Source: Candidatus Hydrothermota bacterium
GTDB taxonomy: Bacteria > Hydrothermota > Hydrothermia > B15-G9
Reading direction: 5' to 3'
NCBI GenBank assembly: GCA_003645975.1
Contig: QNDP01000096.1
Span: 1 to 6,212, forward strand
Length of the DNA: 6,212 nt
This document shows positions 1-5,754 of the stretch, in pieces (within the stretch, counting starts at the first letter, position 1; the number at the start of each line of letters is the position of its first letter). The notes under the pieces are model-generated. The model made no database searches. It was not told the origin of the DNA and worked only from the letters and a program-made list of their open reading frames with translations. The translations under genes were made by a program, and so were the position numbers.

Positions 1-2
1 CC

Positions 3-512
3 AAAGTCGAGAACAGCACATCGGTGAGATACCCTCCGGAAGCGCCGCCCCTCAAGGCAGGCAAAAAATATGTTTGGAGAGTCAAAGCCTTTGATGAACA
101 CGGATTTCCGGTCGGTGAAAACATGGGTGAAAGCGAGCCAACGGTCTTTGAGATGGCGGAAGATTTAAGTTCGACCTTTTCGCAACAGGAAGCCATCCGC
201 CTCCTGTTACAGAAAACTTTGGATGTCCAAAGCCCCAAAAGCCGCATTTTCCTTTTGAGCCAGCCTCTTGAGATAGGCGATGTTGTTGGAACGCCTTCCA
301 ACCCCTATGAGATAGAAATCCATTCAAGATCTTGGCTCGGATGGGTGGATACGCAGCCGGATAGAGACCTGCCACACAAAATCGTCTTCGTCATCATCGA
401 TGCAATCACTGGAGAGGCCACAATTTTGACGAACAAGTGGACCCCACTTGTGAATGGACGCAAACTGTCCGATGAGGATTTGATTCTGGTAAAAGAGGGA
501 GTTGCCCAATGA
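3..512 (+). CDS. C-terminal part of a fibronectin type III-like envelope/secreted protein (5' end outside window)
   Basis: The frame is open from base 3 to the TGA at 510-512, with no stop before the window edge, so this is the 3' end of a longer gene. The GTG at 24 is probably an internal valine. Counting that codon as residue 1, residues 11-43 (KAGKKYVWRVKAFD, then a G-ESE-T-F ending) look like the last strands of a fibronectin III-type fold, as in repeat-containing surface proteins. Residues 50-70 look helical. Residues 100-150 form a second unit with a spaced pattern W-VD-QP-H-VFVIID-TGE-W-P-NG. I have seen similar patterns in uncharacterised FCB-group proteins, but this is memory, not a search. 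No transmembrane segment or sorting signal is visible. The stop overlaps the next gene's ATG (ATGA at 509-512), so the two are probably co-translated. Function unknown; a secreted or surface location is inferred from the fold and the neighbour. Confidence 0.7.
   Translation, partial: KVENSTSVRYPPEAPPLKAGKKYVWRVKAFDEHGFPVGENMGESEPTVFEMAEDLSSTFSQQEAIRLLLQKTLDVQSPKSRIFLLSQPLEIGDVVGTPSNPYEIEIHSRSWLGWVDTQPDRDLPHKIVFVIIDAITGEATILTNKWTPLVNGRKLSDEDLILVKEGVAQ
495..501 (+). promoter_or_regulatory. Shine-Dalgarno site of the beta-barrel gene
   Basis: GAGGGAG sits 7 bases before the ATG at 509, inside the last codons of the upstream gene. It supports that start and independent ribosome entry besides coupling through the ATGA overlap. 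Confidence 0.65.
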
Positions 513-2101
513 TCATCTTATTGTTGGCCGTAGTTTTACAGGCTGGAGAGATAGTTTCAAGCGGTCATGTCGAATTTTTTTACGAAGAGGATCGGCGTGC
601 TGGTTTCAGAATCGTTGATTCCATGCTTCCACCTCCGCAAAGCGGCATGATCAGCTTGGGGTTGAAACTCAACCTCATGGGATATCCAGTATTAGCCGAT
701 TTTGGCTTCTCGTCCGAAAATCGATACACCGGAACCTTGATCAACCGATACTCCGTGAGATTTGAACCCAAGACATTCGCAGCCAAACGGGTCGGTGTGC
801 TGCGGGTCTTGGAATTTGTCAGGCTGGGCGACTTTTTTCCAAACGAGACCGAGCTCGCCTTATCGAAGATCAAAATCAGAGGGATCGGCATAGGACTCGG
901 AGGCAAAACGACTTCCATCAGACTCTACTACGGACAGGTGAAACGCAAGTTTATGGGCGGCAAATACGCTAAGCCGAGCTATCAGCGGCTCTTAACCGGC
1001 GCATTCCTCAAGACTTCTCCTTTAAAGACGCTGTCGTTGAACATCCACATCCTCAAAGGCTGGGATGTCATGTCAGAAGACATACTTTCGGATTCCGTGC
1101 ATCCATTTGCCAATGCGGTGATCGGAGGTGGGCTGAGATTCAACTACAAGAAACTTTTCACATTGGAGACGGAAGCCGAACTGTCGGCATCGACCGACTT
1201 GAACGGCTCGGATGTCAAGCGACAAGTCTATGCACTAAAGGCATTTAATCTCATCATGCCTGTAAATCTGAGCACCACATTGGACTGGGCGGCGCTCATT
1301 CGGCTGAAAGTTCAACCGATGCGTAAAACGAGGTTTAATTTGTGTTACAAATATGCTGGACCCGGATATAACTCCTTTGGAGCACAGAGGATACGATCAA
1401 ATTGGAAGGAACTGACATTTAAAGGCGAATACAGAGGTTGGGGTGCATCGAGCAACTGGATTCGATTGGAGCTGTCGCACGGCCGGGATAACCTTTTGAA
1501 CCAGAGTGTGCTCACGACCCGAAAAAGTCGAATAAAAATTTCATCGCATTTGATGCTGAAAATGAACATGTTTGCGGCTGTCAGCGGGGAATTTCAACGG
1601 ATCGATCGGAGATCAGAAGACTCAGAAGCTCAGAGGGACAATCTGTCCACAATAACCTTTGCGCTTTTTCAGAACACTCAACTGTCTGACAAAAAATTAA
1701 GCACAACTTTTTCATTCACAGCAACTTCTCTCAATGGCGCGCAAGACCGACAAGTCCAATCGGCCAATTTCGGTTCCAGCCTAAAGACCAAAAGTTCACT
1801 TGTATCAGTTGGATTGTCATTTTCAAAATCGGTCAGTTCGCTCGACACAGTCGAGGCCGAACGGATATTGGTTCTGAACCTTTCAGCCACAAAGACCTTT
1901 TTGGACAGGAGGCTGACGGCAACACCTTCAGTTTCAACTCACTTGGAGAAAGGGGTCATACGGACCGGTGTATCGTTTTCGGTAAGTTTCCAACCTTTCG
2001 AGCAGTTTCACATAGGCCTTATGGCCGTAAGGGACAACTTGAGGAACGATGTCAAAGACTCCGGCTGGCTTATCCGAATAACCGGCCACTCGAACTTCTG
2101 A
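509..2101 (+). CDS. Predicted outer-membrane beta-barrel protein of unknown function
   Basis: 530 residues. The ATG at 509 is the only usable start: upstream in frame there is no ATG, GTG or TTG before the stop at 473-475. A GAGGGAG ribosome site lies 7 bases before it. Residues 2-10 are hydrophobic, followed by QA-GE, consistent with a short signal peptide cut after Ala12, although its N-terminus has no Lys or Arg. The rest alternates polar and hydrophobic residues in many short strands separated by charged turns, and the chain ends in Phe (GWLIRITGHSNF), as beta-barrels recognised by the BAM machinery often do. Residues 105-150 (RLGDFFPNETELALSKIKIRG, then LYYGQ) and 281-290 (KYAGPGYNSF) resemble uncharacterised barrel-like proteins I recall from Bacteroidota, Ignavibacteria and candidate phyla. 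No TonB box, plug domain or enzyme motif is visible. It could be a porin-like channel or an export/assembly partner of the upstream gene's product. The barrel call is fairly secure; the role is open. Confidence 0.75.
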   Translation: MIILLLAVVLQAGEIVSSGHVEFFYEEDRRAGFRIVDSMLPPPQSGMISLGLKLNLMGYPVLADFGFSSENRYTGTLINRYSVRFEPKTFAAKRVGVLRVLEFVRLGDFFPNETELALSKIKIRGIGIGLGGKTTSIRLYYGQVKRKFMGGKYAKPSYQRLLTGAFLKTSPLKTLSLNIHILKGWDVMSEDILSDSVHPFANAVIGGGLRFNYKKLFTLETEAELSASTDLNGSDVKRQVYALKAFNLIMPVNLSTTLDWAALIRLKVQPMRKTRFNLCYKYAGPGYNSFGAQRIRSNWKELTFKGEYRGWGASSNWIRLELSHGRDNLLNQSVLTTRKSRIKISSHLMLKMNMFAAVSGEFQRIDRRSEDSEAQRDNLSTITFALFQNTQLSDKKLSTTFSFTATSLNGAQDRQVQSANFGSSLKTKSSLVSVGLSFSKSVSSLDTVEAERILVLNLSATKTFLDRRLTATPSVSTHLEKGVIRTGVSFSVSFQPFEQFHIGLMAVRDNLRNDVKDSGWLIRITGHSNF

Positions 2102-2314
2102 AAGGGGACAATTGCTTGCTTCGGAACAAATTCCACACCTTAATGAAGCTGTCCGAAAAGCGGCGGCTTAAAAAGCTATCAGTCAATCGGTTTGTGGTAT
2201 AGGGATAAATACTGAATTCTCAACGAATTACCCTCCCCTACCCTTTGCGCAACAATCAAACAGTGTGGGATCCTTTCGAGATAATCCGACCGTTTGGACT
2301 TTGCTGCGTTGGCT
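2102..2314. other. Convergent intergenic gap without a gene
   Basis: 213 bases between the stops of the plus-strand barrel gene and minus-strand ftsI. I see no credible coding frame, tRNA or repeat family. It holds several weak inverted repeats: a bulged stem at 2146-2169, GGAA-CAAA-TTCC near 2123-2134, and AATTC-N5-GAATT near 2215-2229. There is also a C-rich run at 2231-2243, which reads as three G-tracts (GGGTAGGGGAGGG) on the ftsI strand. Transcription from both sides must end here or near here, but no hairpin followed by a T-run, the mark of a classical intrinsic terminator, is present on either strand. Confidence 0.6.
2146..2169. terminator. Weak candidate terminator hairpin between convergent genes
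   Basis: AAGCTGTCCG and CGGCGGCTT can pair around an AAAAG loop, giving nine base pairs with one bulged T and one G-U pair in the plus-strand RNA. It lies 44 bases past the barrel gene's stop. No T-run follows on the plus strand (TTAAAAAGC instead) or on the minus strand, so it is not a textbook Rho-independent terminator. It may be a 3'-end-stabilising hairpin or chance. Confidence 0.25.
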
Positions 2315-3904
2315 CTACATGCGGAAGGTCTCCCGCGTCAGAAGCCATAAAGCGATCTTTCGGAACAGCGGCGCTGCGATATAGCCGCCATAGGATGACC
2401 CCTTATGTGGCTCGTCAATAACGACATAGACGATATACTTCGGCTCGTCGGCCGGAAAGAATCCGATAAACGACCCTGTAACGCGCGTCCAACTGTAACG
2501 GCCGGTCTTTTTGTCGAACTTCTGGGCAGTGCCCGTCTTTCCAGCGACCTTTACATTCGGGATCCTTGCCAGCCTGCCGGTTCCGCTATCTACAACCTCG
2601 ACAAGGATTTCGGTCAGCAGCGAATCGGTGGATCGATTTAAGACCTTTCGGACAACTATTCGGGACGGCGTCTTAACGATCTTCCCGTCCTTCTCATAAG
2701 CCCGAATCAGTTTGGGCATCAGCAGATATCCGCCGTTTGCTATTGCCGAATAAGCCATAACCATCTGAATGCCATTGACCAAAAGTCCCTGTCCGATCGA
2801 GAATCCGGCGACGGTGACACTGTCCCAACCGGCGATCGAGTCTCTCGGCGGACTGTAAGACTCGCCCGACAGGATCACACCGGTCGGTGCAAGGAATCCG
2901 AATTTGAGCGCTTGGTCAACAAGTGCATGTGCGCCAAGTCTTAACGCCAATTTGGATGTCGCCACATTCGACGAATGGACAAGTGCATCGCGCCAAGTGA
3001 TCTTCCCAAGCGGATGGACATCGCGAATCCTGTGCTTTTTGAAGTCGATAAAACCCTCACCCGTGTCGATCGAGTCCTCTGGATGGATGATTTTGTGTTC
3101 GTAGGCGTAGGAGTGTGCAACGATCTTAAATGTTGAACCCGGCTCATACGGATCGGTAACCGCATAATCGCCGTTATCAGGGTAGTTCACAACTGCCAAA
3201 AGTTCGCCTGTGTTCGGATCGGCGACTATGACCATGCCGTGCAATGCGTCATGCGACTCGACCCACATTTTAAGCTGTTCGTAGCAAAAAGCCTGAATGT
3301 CGGCGTCTATGGTCAGCCAGATGTCGCCTCCATCGACAGGCGGGTTTTGAGGCAGGTCAACGCCGAACATGAGGCGGCCGTCGGCCGTCCGATAGGCATA
3401 TCGATACCCATGTTTCCCTGCAAGTATCAGGCTGTCAAGCGCATATTCCACACCGCTCAACCCATGTCCTTCCATCCCGACGATTCCGACGAGCGAACGA
3501 TAGGCTGGGTCAATCAGTTTCCTACTCCAAAAGTCCTCGATTTTTAGCCCTTTTACCAAATTTAGGTCAGATTTTGCGGAATACGGCAGTCCGTATCCGA
3601 TAAGATAGGCCAGCTTTCCCTCTGGCAGTTTGGGCAAAACTTTCAGTTCCAGAGAATCAAGCACATCCTTTGGGTTGACCGAATCGCTGTCGGCTATCTG
3701 ATAAACCATTAGACCAGGGACATTTATGGCCAATGGTTTTCCATTTCGATCAAAAATTTCGCCCCGTTTGGCAGGCAAATCGACCCGTGATATGAATTTG
3801 ATTCTGGGCGCCTTACGGTGCAGAACCTGCAATGATGCGAGCCAAAACAGAATCAGGAATGTCCAACCTATCACGAGCAATTTTAAGAGTCTCAATCTCC
3901 ACAT
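2315..3904 (-). CDS. ftsI: Septal peptidoglycan transpeptidase FtsI (class B penicillin-binding protein)
   Basis: Cross-links peptidoglycan at the division septum, working with FtsW; anchored in the inner membrane with its catalytic domain outside. 529 residues, a normal length for a class B PBP. Residues 8-28 form one transmembrane helix after a basic start (MWRLRLLK). The dimerisation/pedestal domain follows, with RGEIFDRNG at 47-55 and GLSGVE at 148-153. The transpeptidase domain carries all three active-site motifs: STFK at 257-260 (nucleophile Ser257), SSN at 311-313 and KTGT at 456-459. No PASTA domains follow. The ATG at 3904 has a GGGAGAGG site just upstream and lies 92 bases inside ftsL. 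Choosing it keeps the membrane helix intact. ftsI is the last gene of the rsmH-ftsL-ftsI operon; murE, its usual next neighbour, is absent. A PBP2/elongation role is the alternative, but position after rsmH and ftsL argues for FtsI. Confidence 0.95.
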   Translation of the reverse strand: MWRLRLLKLLVIGWTFLILFWLASLQVLHRKAPRIKFISRVDLPAKRGEIFDRNGKPLAINVPGLMVYQIADSDSVNPKDVLDSLELKVLPKLPEGKLAYLIGYGLPYSAKSDLNLVKGLKIEDFWSRKLIDPAYRSLVGIVGMEGHGLSGVEYALDSLILAGKHGYRYAYRTADGRLMFGVDLPQNPPVDGGDIWLTIDADIQAFCYEQLKMWVESHDALHGMVIVADPNTGELLAVVNYPDNGDYAVTDPYEPGSTFKIVAHSYAYEHKIIHPEDSIDTGEGFIDFKKHRIRDVHPLGKITWRDALVHSSNVATSKLALRLGAHALVDQALKFGFLAPTGVILSGESYSPPRDSIAGWDSVTVAGFSIGQGLLVNGIQMVMAYSAIANGGYLLMPKLIRAYEKDGKIVKTPSRIVVRKVLNRSTDSLLTEILVEVVDSGTGRLARIPNVKVAGKTGTAQKFDKKTGRYSWTRVTGSFIGFFPADEPKYIVYVVIDEPHKGSSYGGYIAAPLFRKIALWLLTRETFRM

Positions 3905-4139
3905 TTTTCCTCTCCCAGATATAGACCATGCCCATAGACCTTGCGATGCTTTCTATACGCGTAGCTGACTGCATCTCAAGGACTTTCCCCCTGAGTTCGG
4001 ACACAACTTTTTCAAGACTGTCCCTCTCGGCCTCAAGGCGATAAACCTTGCGTGAAAGTGTGAAAAAGTAGGTGTTTTCAACGGCCAAGATCAACAGAAG
4101 GAACACGATCAGCAATGCAATCGTAAATGTCCTTTTCAT
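3813..4139 (-). CDS. ftsL: FtsL-like divisome protein (bitopic membrane coiled-coil)
   Basis: FtsL pairs with FtsB (DivIC) and activates the FtsW-FtsI septal synthase. This 108-residue protein has the expected build: a short basic start (MKR), one transmembrane helix at about 5-25, a periplasmic coiled coil at about 27-57 (VYRLEAERDSLEKVVSELRG), then RIESIARSMGM at 61-71, the short motif that typically ends the conserved part of FtsL. FtsL is poorly conserved in sequence, so the call rests on this layout and on its place between rsmH and ftsI. The ATG at 4139 has GGAGG six bases upstream and lies 62 bases inside rsmH. Its last 30 residues (79-108) lie in DNA that also encodes the start and membrane helix of FtsI, so this tail may be an extension without a conserved role. 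Co-translation with both neighbours is likely. Confidence 0.85.
   Translation of the reverse strand: MKRTFTIALLIVFLLLILAVENTYFFTLSRKVYRLEAERDSLEKVVSELRGKVLEMQSATRIESIARSMGMVYIWERKNVEIETLKIARDRLDIPDSVLARIIAGSAP
3909..3916 (-). promoter_or_regulatory. Shine-Dalgarno site of ftsI inside ftsL
   Basis: On the minus strand this reads GGGAGAGG, then AAAA, then the ftsI ATG. It lies within ftsL coding sequence and supports a true ftsI start nested 92 bases before the ftsL stop. Confidence 0.7.
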
Positions 4140-5031
4140 CTACGGCCTCCAGTTTGCGATAAGCCCTCAATTTTGCACTCCTTGCCCTCCGATTACGCCT
4201 GACCTCCTGCTCGCTCGGTCTCAAAGGCTTTTTTGTAAGAGTTTCAACACCTCTGACCTTTTTGATACCTTTCACGATTCTGTCCTCAAGCGAGTGGTAA
4301 GAGATTACAACAAGGCGGCCGCCAACTTCAAGGCACGCAAGCGCATGTGCAAGTCCATGTGCGACATGCTCCAACTCCTTGTTCACAAATATCCTGAACG
4401 CCTGATAGACTCTCGGAAGGACATCGCTCAGCCTTCTGGTCGCAACAACCTTTGAGACAGCCTCGTTCAACTCCGAAGTGCGCATAATTTTGCCATGAGT
4501 TTGCCGAAACTCGACGATCGAACGGGCGATTTTGAGGCCGTTCCTGAGTTCGCCGAACTTTTCGAGGATTTGACCCAACTCTTTGATCTTCAAGGTGTTG
4601 ATCCAATGCCATGCGGGCACACCGTTCGTCGGATCGAACCGCATGTCCAAGACCTCGTCCCTGCGATAGCTGAATCCCCTCCCAGAATGCTCGATGTGAA
4701 AGGACGAGATGCCGAGATCAAAAAGGATGCCGCTCGGCCTCGAAAGCCCAAGTTTCTCAACCACATGACACAGCTCAATGTAATCGGCTTGAACGACAAA
4801 AACTTTTGGTCGGTCGCCAAGTCTTTCGGCCAAGATCCGAAAACTTTCTGGATCTTTTTCCAAAGCAAGGAGATAGCCATTCTCACCGAGATGCTCGAGG
4901 ATCGCTCTGGAATGGCCTCCAAGCCCGGCTGTGGCATCGACAAAGAGGCCGTTTCCAACATCCAAAAGCTCGATGACCTCATTGACCATCACCGGAATGT
5001 GGACAACATTTTGATGCTCAATTGAATTCAT
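4078..5031 (-). CDS. rsmH: 16S rRNA (cytosine-1402-N4)-methyltransferase RsmH (MraW)
   Basis: Methylates N4 of C1402 in the 16S rRNA decoding centre using S-adenosylmethionine; cytoplasmic. 317 residues from the ATG at 5031, a normal RsmH length. Family motifs in order: HIPVMVNEVIELL at 11-23; the SAM-binding DATAGLGGHSRAILE at 32-46; ALEKDPES at 56-63; DLGISSFHIE with RGFSYRRDEVLDMRFDP at 105-134; TRRLSDVLPRVYQAFRIFVN at 198-217; ISYHSLEDRIVK at 243-254; and the basic RRNRRARSAKLRAYRKL at 278-294. An in-frame ATG at 5136 would add 35 residues, but these precede the conserved start and would run through the likely promoter. The 5031 start has GAGAGGG seven bases upstream. Residues past about 295 are not conserved family sequence and largely coincide with the ftsL overlap. 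First gene of the operon; no mraZ precedes it. Confidence 0.96.
   Translation of the reverse strand: MNSIEHQNVVHIPVMVNEVIELLDVGNGLFVDATAGLGGHSRAILEHLGENGYLLALEKDPESFRILAERLGDRPKVFVVQADYIELCHVVEKLGLSRPSGILFDLGISSFHIEHSGRGFSYRRDEVLDMRFDPTNGVPAWHWINTLKIKELGQILEKFGELRNGLKIARSIVEFRQTHGKIMRTSELNEAVSKVVATRRLSDVLPRVYQAFRIFVNKELEHVAHGLAHALACLEVGGRLVVISYHSLEDRIVKGIKKVRGVETLTKKPLRPSEQEVRRNRRARSAKLRAYRKLEAVDEKDIYDCIADRVPSVDLGR
4146..4150 (-). promoter_or_regulatory. Shine-Dalgarno site of ftsL inside rsmH
   Basis: On the minus strand this reads GGAGG, six bases before the ftsL ATG (GGAGGCCGTAGATG). It lies within rsmH coding sequence and decides the ftsL start at 4139, so the 62-base overlap is real. 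Confidence 0.8.
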
Positions 5032-5038
5032 TTCGATG

Positions 5039-5045
5039 CCCTCTC
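5039..5045 (-). promoter_or_regulatory. Shine-Dalgarno site of rsmH
   Basis: On the minus strand this reads GAGAGGG, seven bases before the ATG at 5031. It favours that start over the in-frame ATG at 5136. Confidence 0.75.
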
Positions 5046-5059
5046 GGAATCGGGCTGGA

Positions 5060-5088
5060 ATTATGCCGATGCCCAGCGATGCAGGCAA
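5060..5088 (-). promoter_or_regulatory. Candidate sigma-70-type promoter of rsmH-ftsL-ftsI
   Basis: On the minus strand, TTGCCT (5083-5088) and CATAAT (5060-5065) are separated by exactly 17 bases, matching the -35 and -10 consensus at 4/6 and 5/6. Transcription would start near 5053, giving a leader of about 22 bases that contains the rsmH ribosome site. The consensus is borrowed from model bacteria; this host's sigma factor preferences are unknown. Confidence 0.5.
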
Positions 5089-5107
5089 GCATCTGAACAC
5101 ATTTTGC

Positions 5108-5136
5108 TTGATTTTGATGGCAAAATCGGAAATCAT
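5108..5136 (+). promoter_or_regulatory. Weak candidate promoter of plsY-gpsA
   Basis: TTGATT (5108-5113) and AATCAT (5131-5136) are 17 bases apart, each 4/6 to consensus. Transcription would start near 5143, about 20 bases before the plsY ATG. It overlaps the inverted repeats here. The match is marginal, but an upstream plsY promoter is expected because rsmH is divergent. Confidence 0.25.
5110..5127. repeat. Perfect inverted repeat in the rsmH-plsY divergent region
   Basis: GATTTTG-ATGG-CAAAATC has seven-base perfect arms around four bases. The same right arm can also pair with ATTTTGC at 5101-5107 (right half GCAAAAT, 5120-5126). It covers the -35 and spacer of the weak plsY promoter, so an operator role is possible. 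A-T-rich arms make chance symmetry more likely than for the neighbouring repeat. Confidence 0.4.
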
Positions 5137-5149
5137 TTCGCAGCGAAAT
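5135..5149. repeat. Palindrome directly before the plsY ribosome site (possible operator or leader hairpin)
   Basis: ATTTCGC-A-GCGAAAT is a perfect seven-base inverted repeat around one base, ending one base before AGGAGG. Its left arm also takes part in a second palindrome, GAAAT-C-ATTTC (5129-5139), so the half-site GAAAT/ATTTC occurs three times in 21 bases. As DNA it suits a dimeric helix-turn-helix repressor. As RNA it would form a six-pair stem with a CAG loop touching the ribosome site. Symmetry is seen; the role is inference. Confidence 0.5.
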
Positions 5150-5150
5150 A

Positions 5151-5156
5151 AGGAGG
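5151..5156 (+). promoter_or_regulatory. Strong Shine-Dalgarno site of plsY
   Basis: TAAGGAGGT centred here is complementary to the 16S rRNA 3' end over the full core, six bases before the ATG at 5163. It is the strongest ribosome site in the window and fixes the plsY start. Confidence 0.85.
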
Positions 5157-5162
5157 TTTGAC

Positions 5163-5753
5163 ATGATCAAGTTGTTGATGCTGATGATATTTGCCTACAT
5201 CGTCGGCGGAATACCGTTCGCCTACATTCTCGTCAAGCTCAAGACGGGCAAGGATATACGGACGATCGGCAGCGGAAATGTCGGCGGAACCAACGCAGCA
5301 CGTGCCGCTGGCATCCACATTGGACTGCTTGTCGGACTGCTCGACATGTTGAAGGGCGCATTGCCGACATACATCGCACTCAAAGTTTGCGGTGCGGATG
5401 CCGCTGTCCTCGTCGGTGTTACGGCCGTAATCGGCCACATGTTCACGCCTTTCCTGTCGTTTCAGGGCGGAAAAGGAGTCGCCACAGGCACGGGCGCCTT
5501 CCTCGTGCTCGCACCGGACGCAGTCGCTGTCGGAGCAGTTATCTGGCTGATCATCACGGCGATCTTCCGATTTGTCTCTTTGGGATCCATGATGGCCGCT
5601 GTCGGAATGGCGGTTTATGTCATTCTGTTCAAGGACATTCCGATGCTCTGGGTGGCCTCGATCGCACTGGCTTTGCTCATAATTGTCAGGCACAGAAGCA
5701 ATATCCGACGGCTGCTGAAAGGTGAGGAGCCAAAATTTAAATTCAGACAGTGA
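5163..5753 (+). CDS. plsY: Acyl-phosphate:glycerol-3-phosphate acyltransferase PlsY
   Basis: Transfers an acyl chain from acyl-phosphate (made by PlsX) to position 1 of glycerol-3-phosphate, the first acylation in phospholipid synthesis; inner-membrane enzyme. 196 residues, normal length. Its three conserved loops are all present: GSGNVGGTNAAR at 36-47, GHMFTPFLSFQGGKGVATG at 91-109, and RHRSNIRRLLKGEE at 176-189. Hydrophobic helices lie between them (about 3-24, 50-75, 79-97, 111-135, 138-156, 160-175). The start has a full AGGAGG site. gpsA, whose product supplies the substrate, begins one base after the TGA, so the two form an operon. rsmH is divergent, 131 bases away. A long frame on the opposite strand here is rich in Asp, Arg, His and Ser and is only the mirror of the hydrophobic codons. 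Confidence 0.97.
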   Translation: MIKLLMLMIFAYIVGGIPFAYILVKLKTGKDIRTIGSGNVGGTNAARAAGIHIGLLVGLLDMLKGALPTYIALKVCGADAAVLVGVTAVIGHMFTPFLSFQGGKGVATGTGAFLVLAPDAVAVGAVIWLIITAIFRFVSLGSMMAAVGMAVYVILFKDIPMLWVASIALALLIIVRHRSNIRRLLKGEEPKFKFRQ

Positions 5754-5754
5754 G

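Noticed and set aside
2215..2229. AATTC-N5-GAATT hairpin as the ftsI terminator
   Set aside because: Five A-T-rich base pairs with no T-run on either side; too weak to call.
2231..2243. G-quadruplex on the minus strand
   Set aside because: Only three G-tracts of three or more are present; a standard motif needs four.
2315..3904. Possibility that ftsI is instead the elongation PBP2 (mrdA)
   Set aside because: Position directly after rsmH and ftsL and the overlap with ftsL fit FtsI; no rodA or mreCD neighbour is present.
4495..5025. 176-codon plus-strand frame opposite rsmH
   Set aside because: rsmH is unmistakable on the other strand; this frame has no recognisable motif or ribosome site.
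5032..5136. 35-residue N-terminal extension of RsmH
   Set aside because: It lies outside the conserved family start and overlaps the likely promoter; the ATG at 5031 has its own ribosome site.
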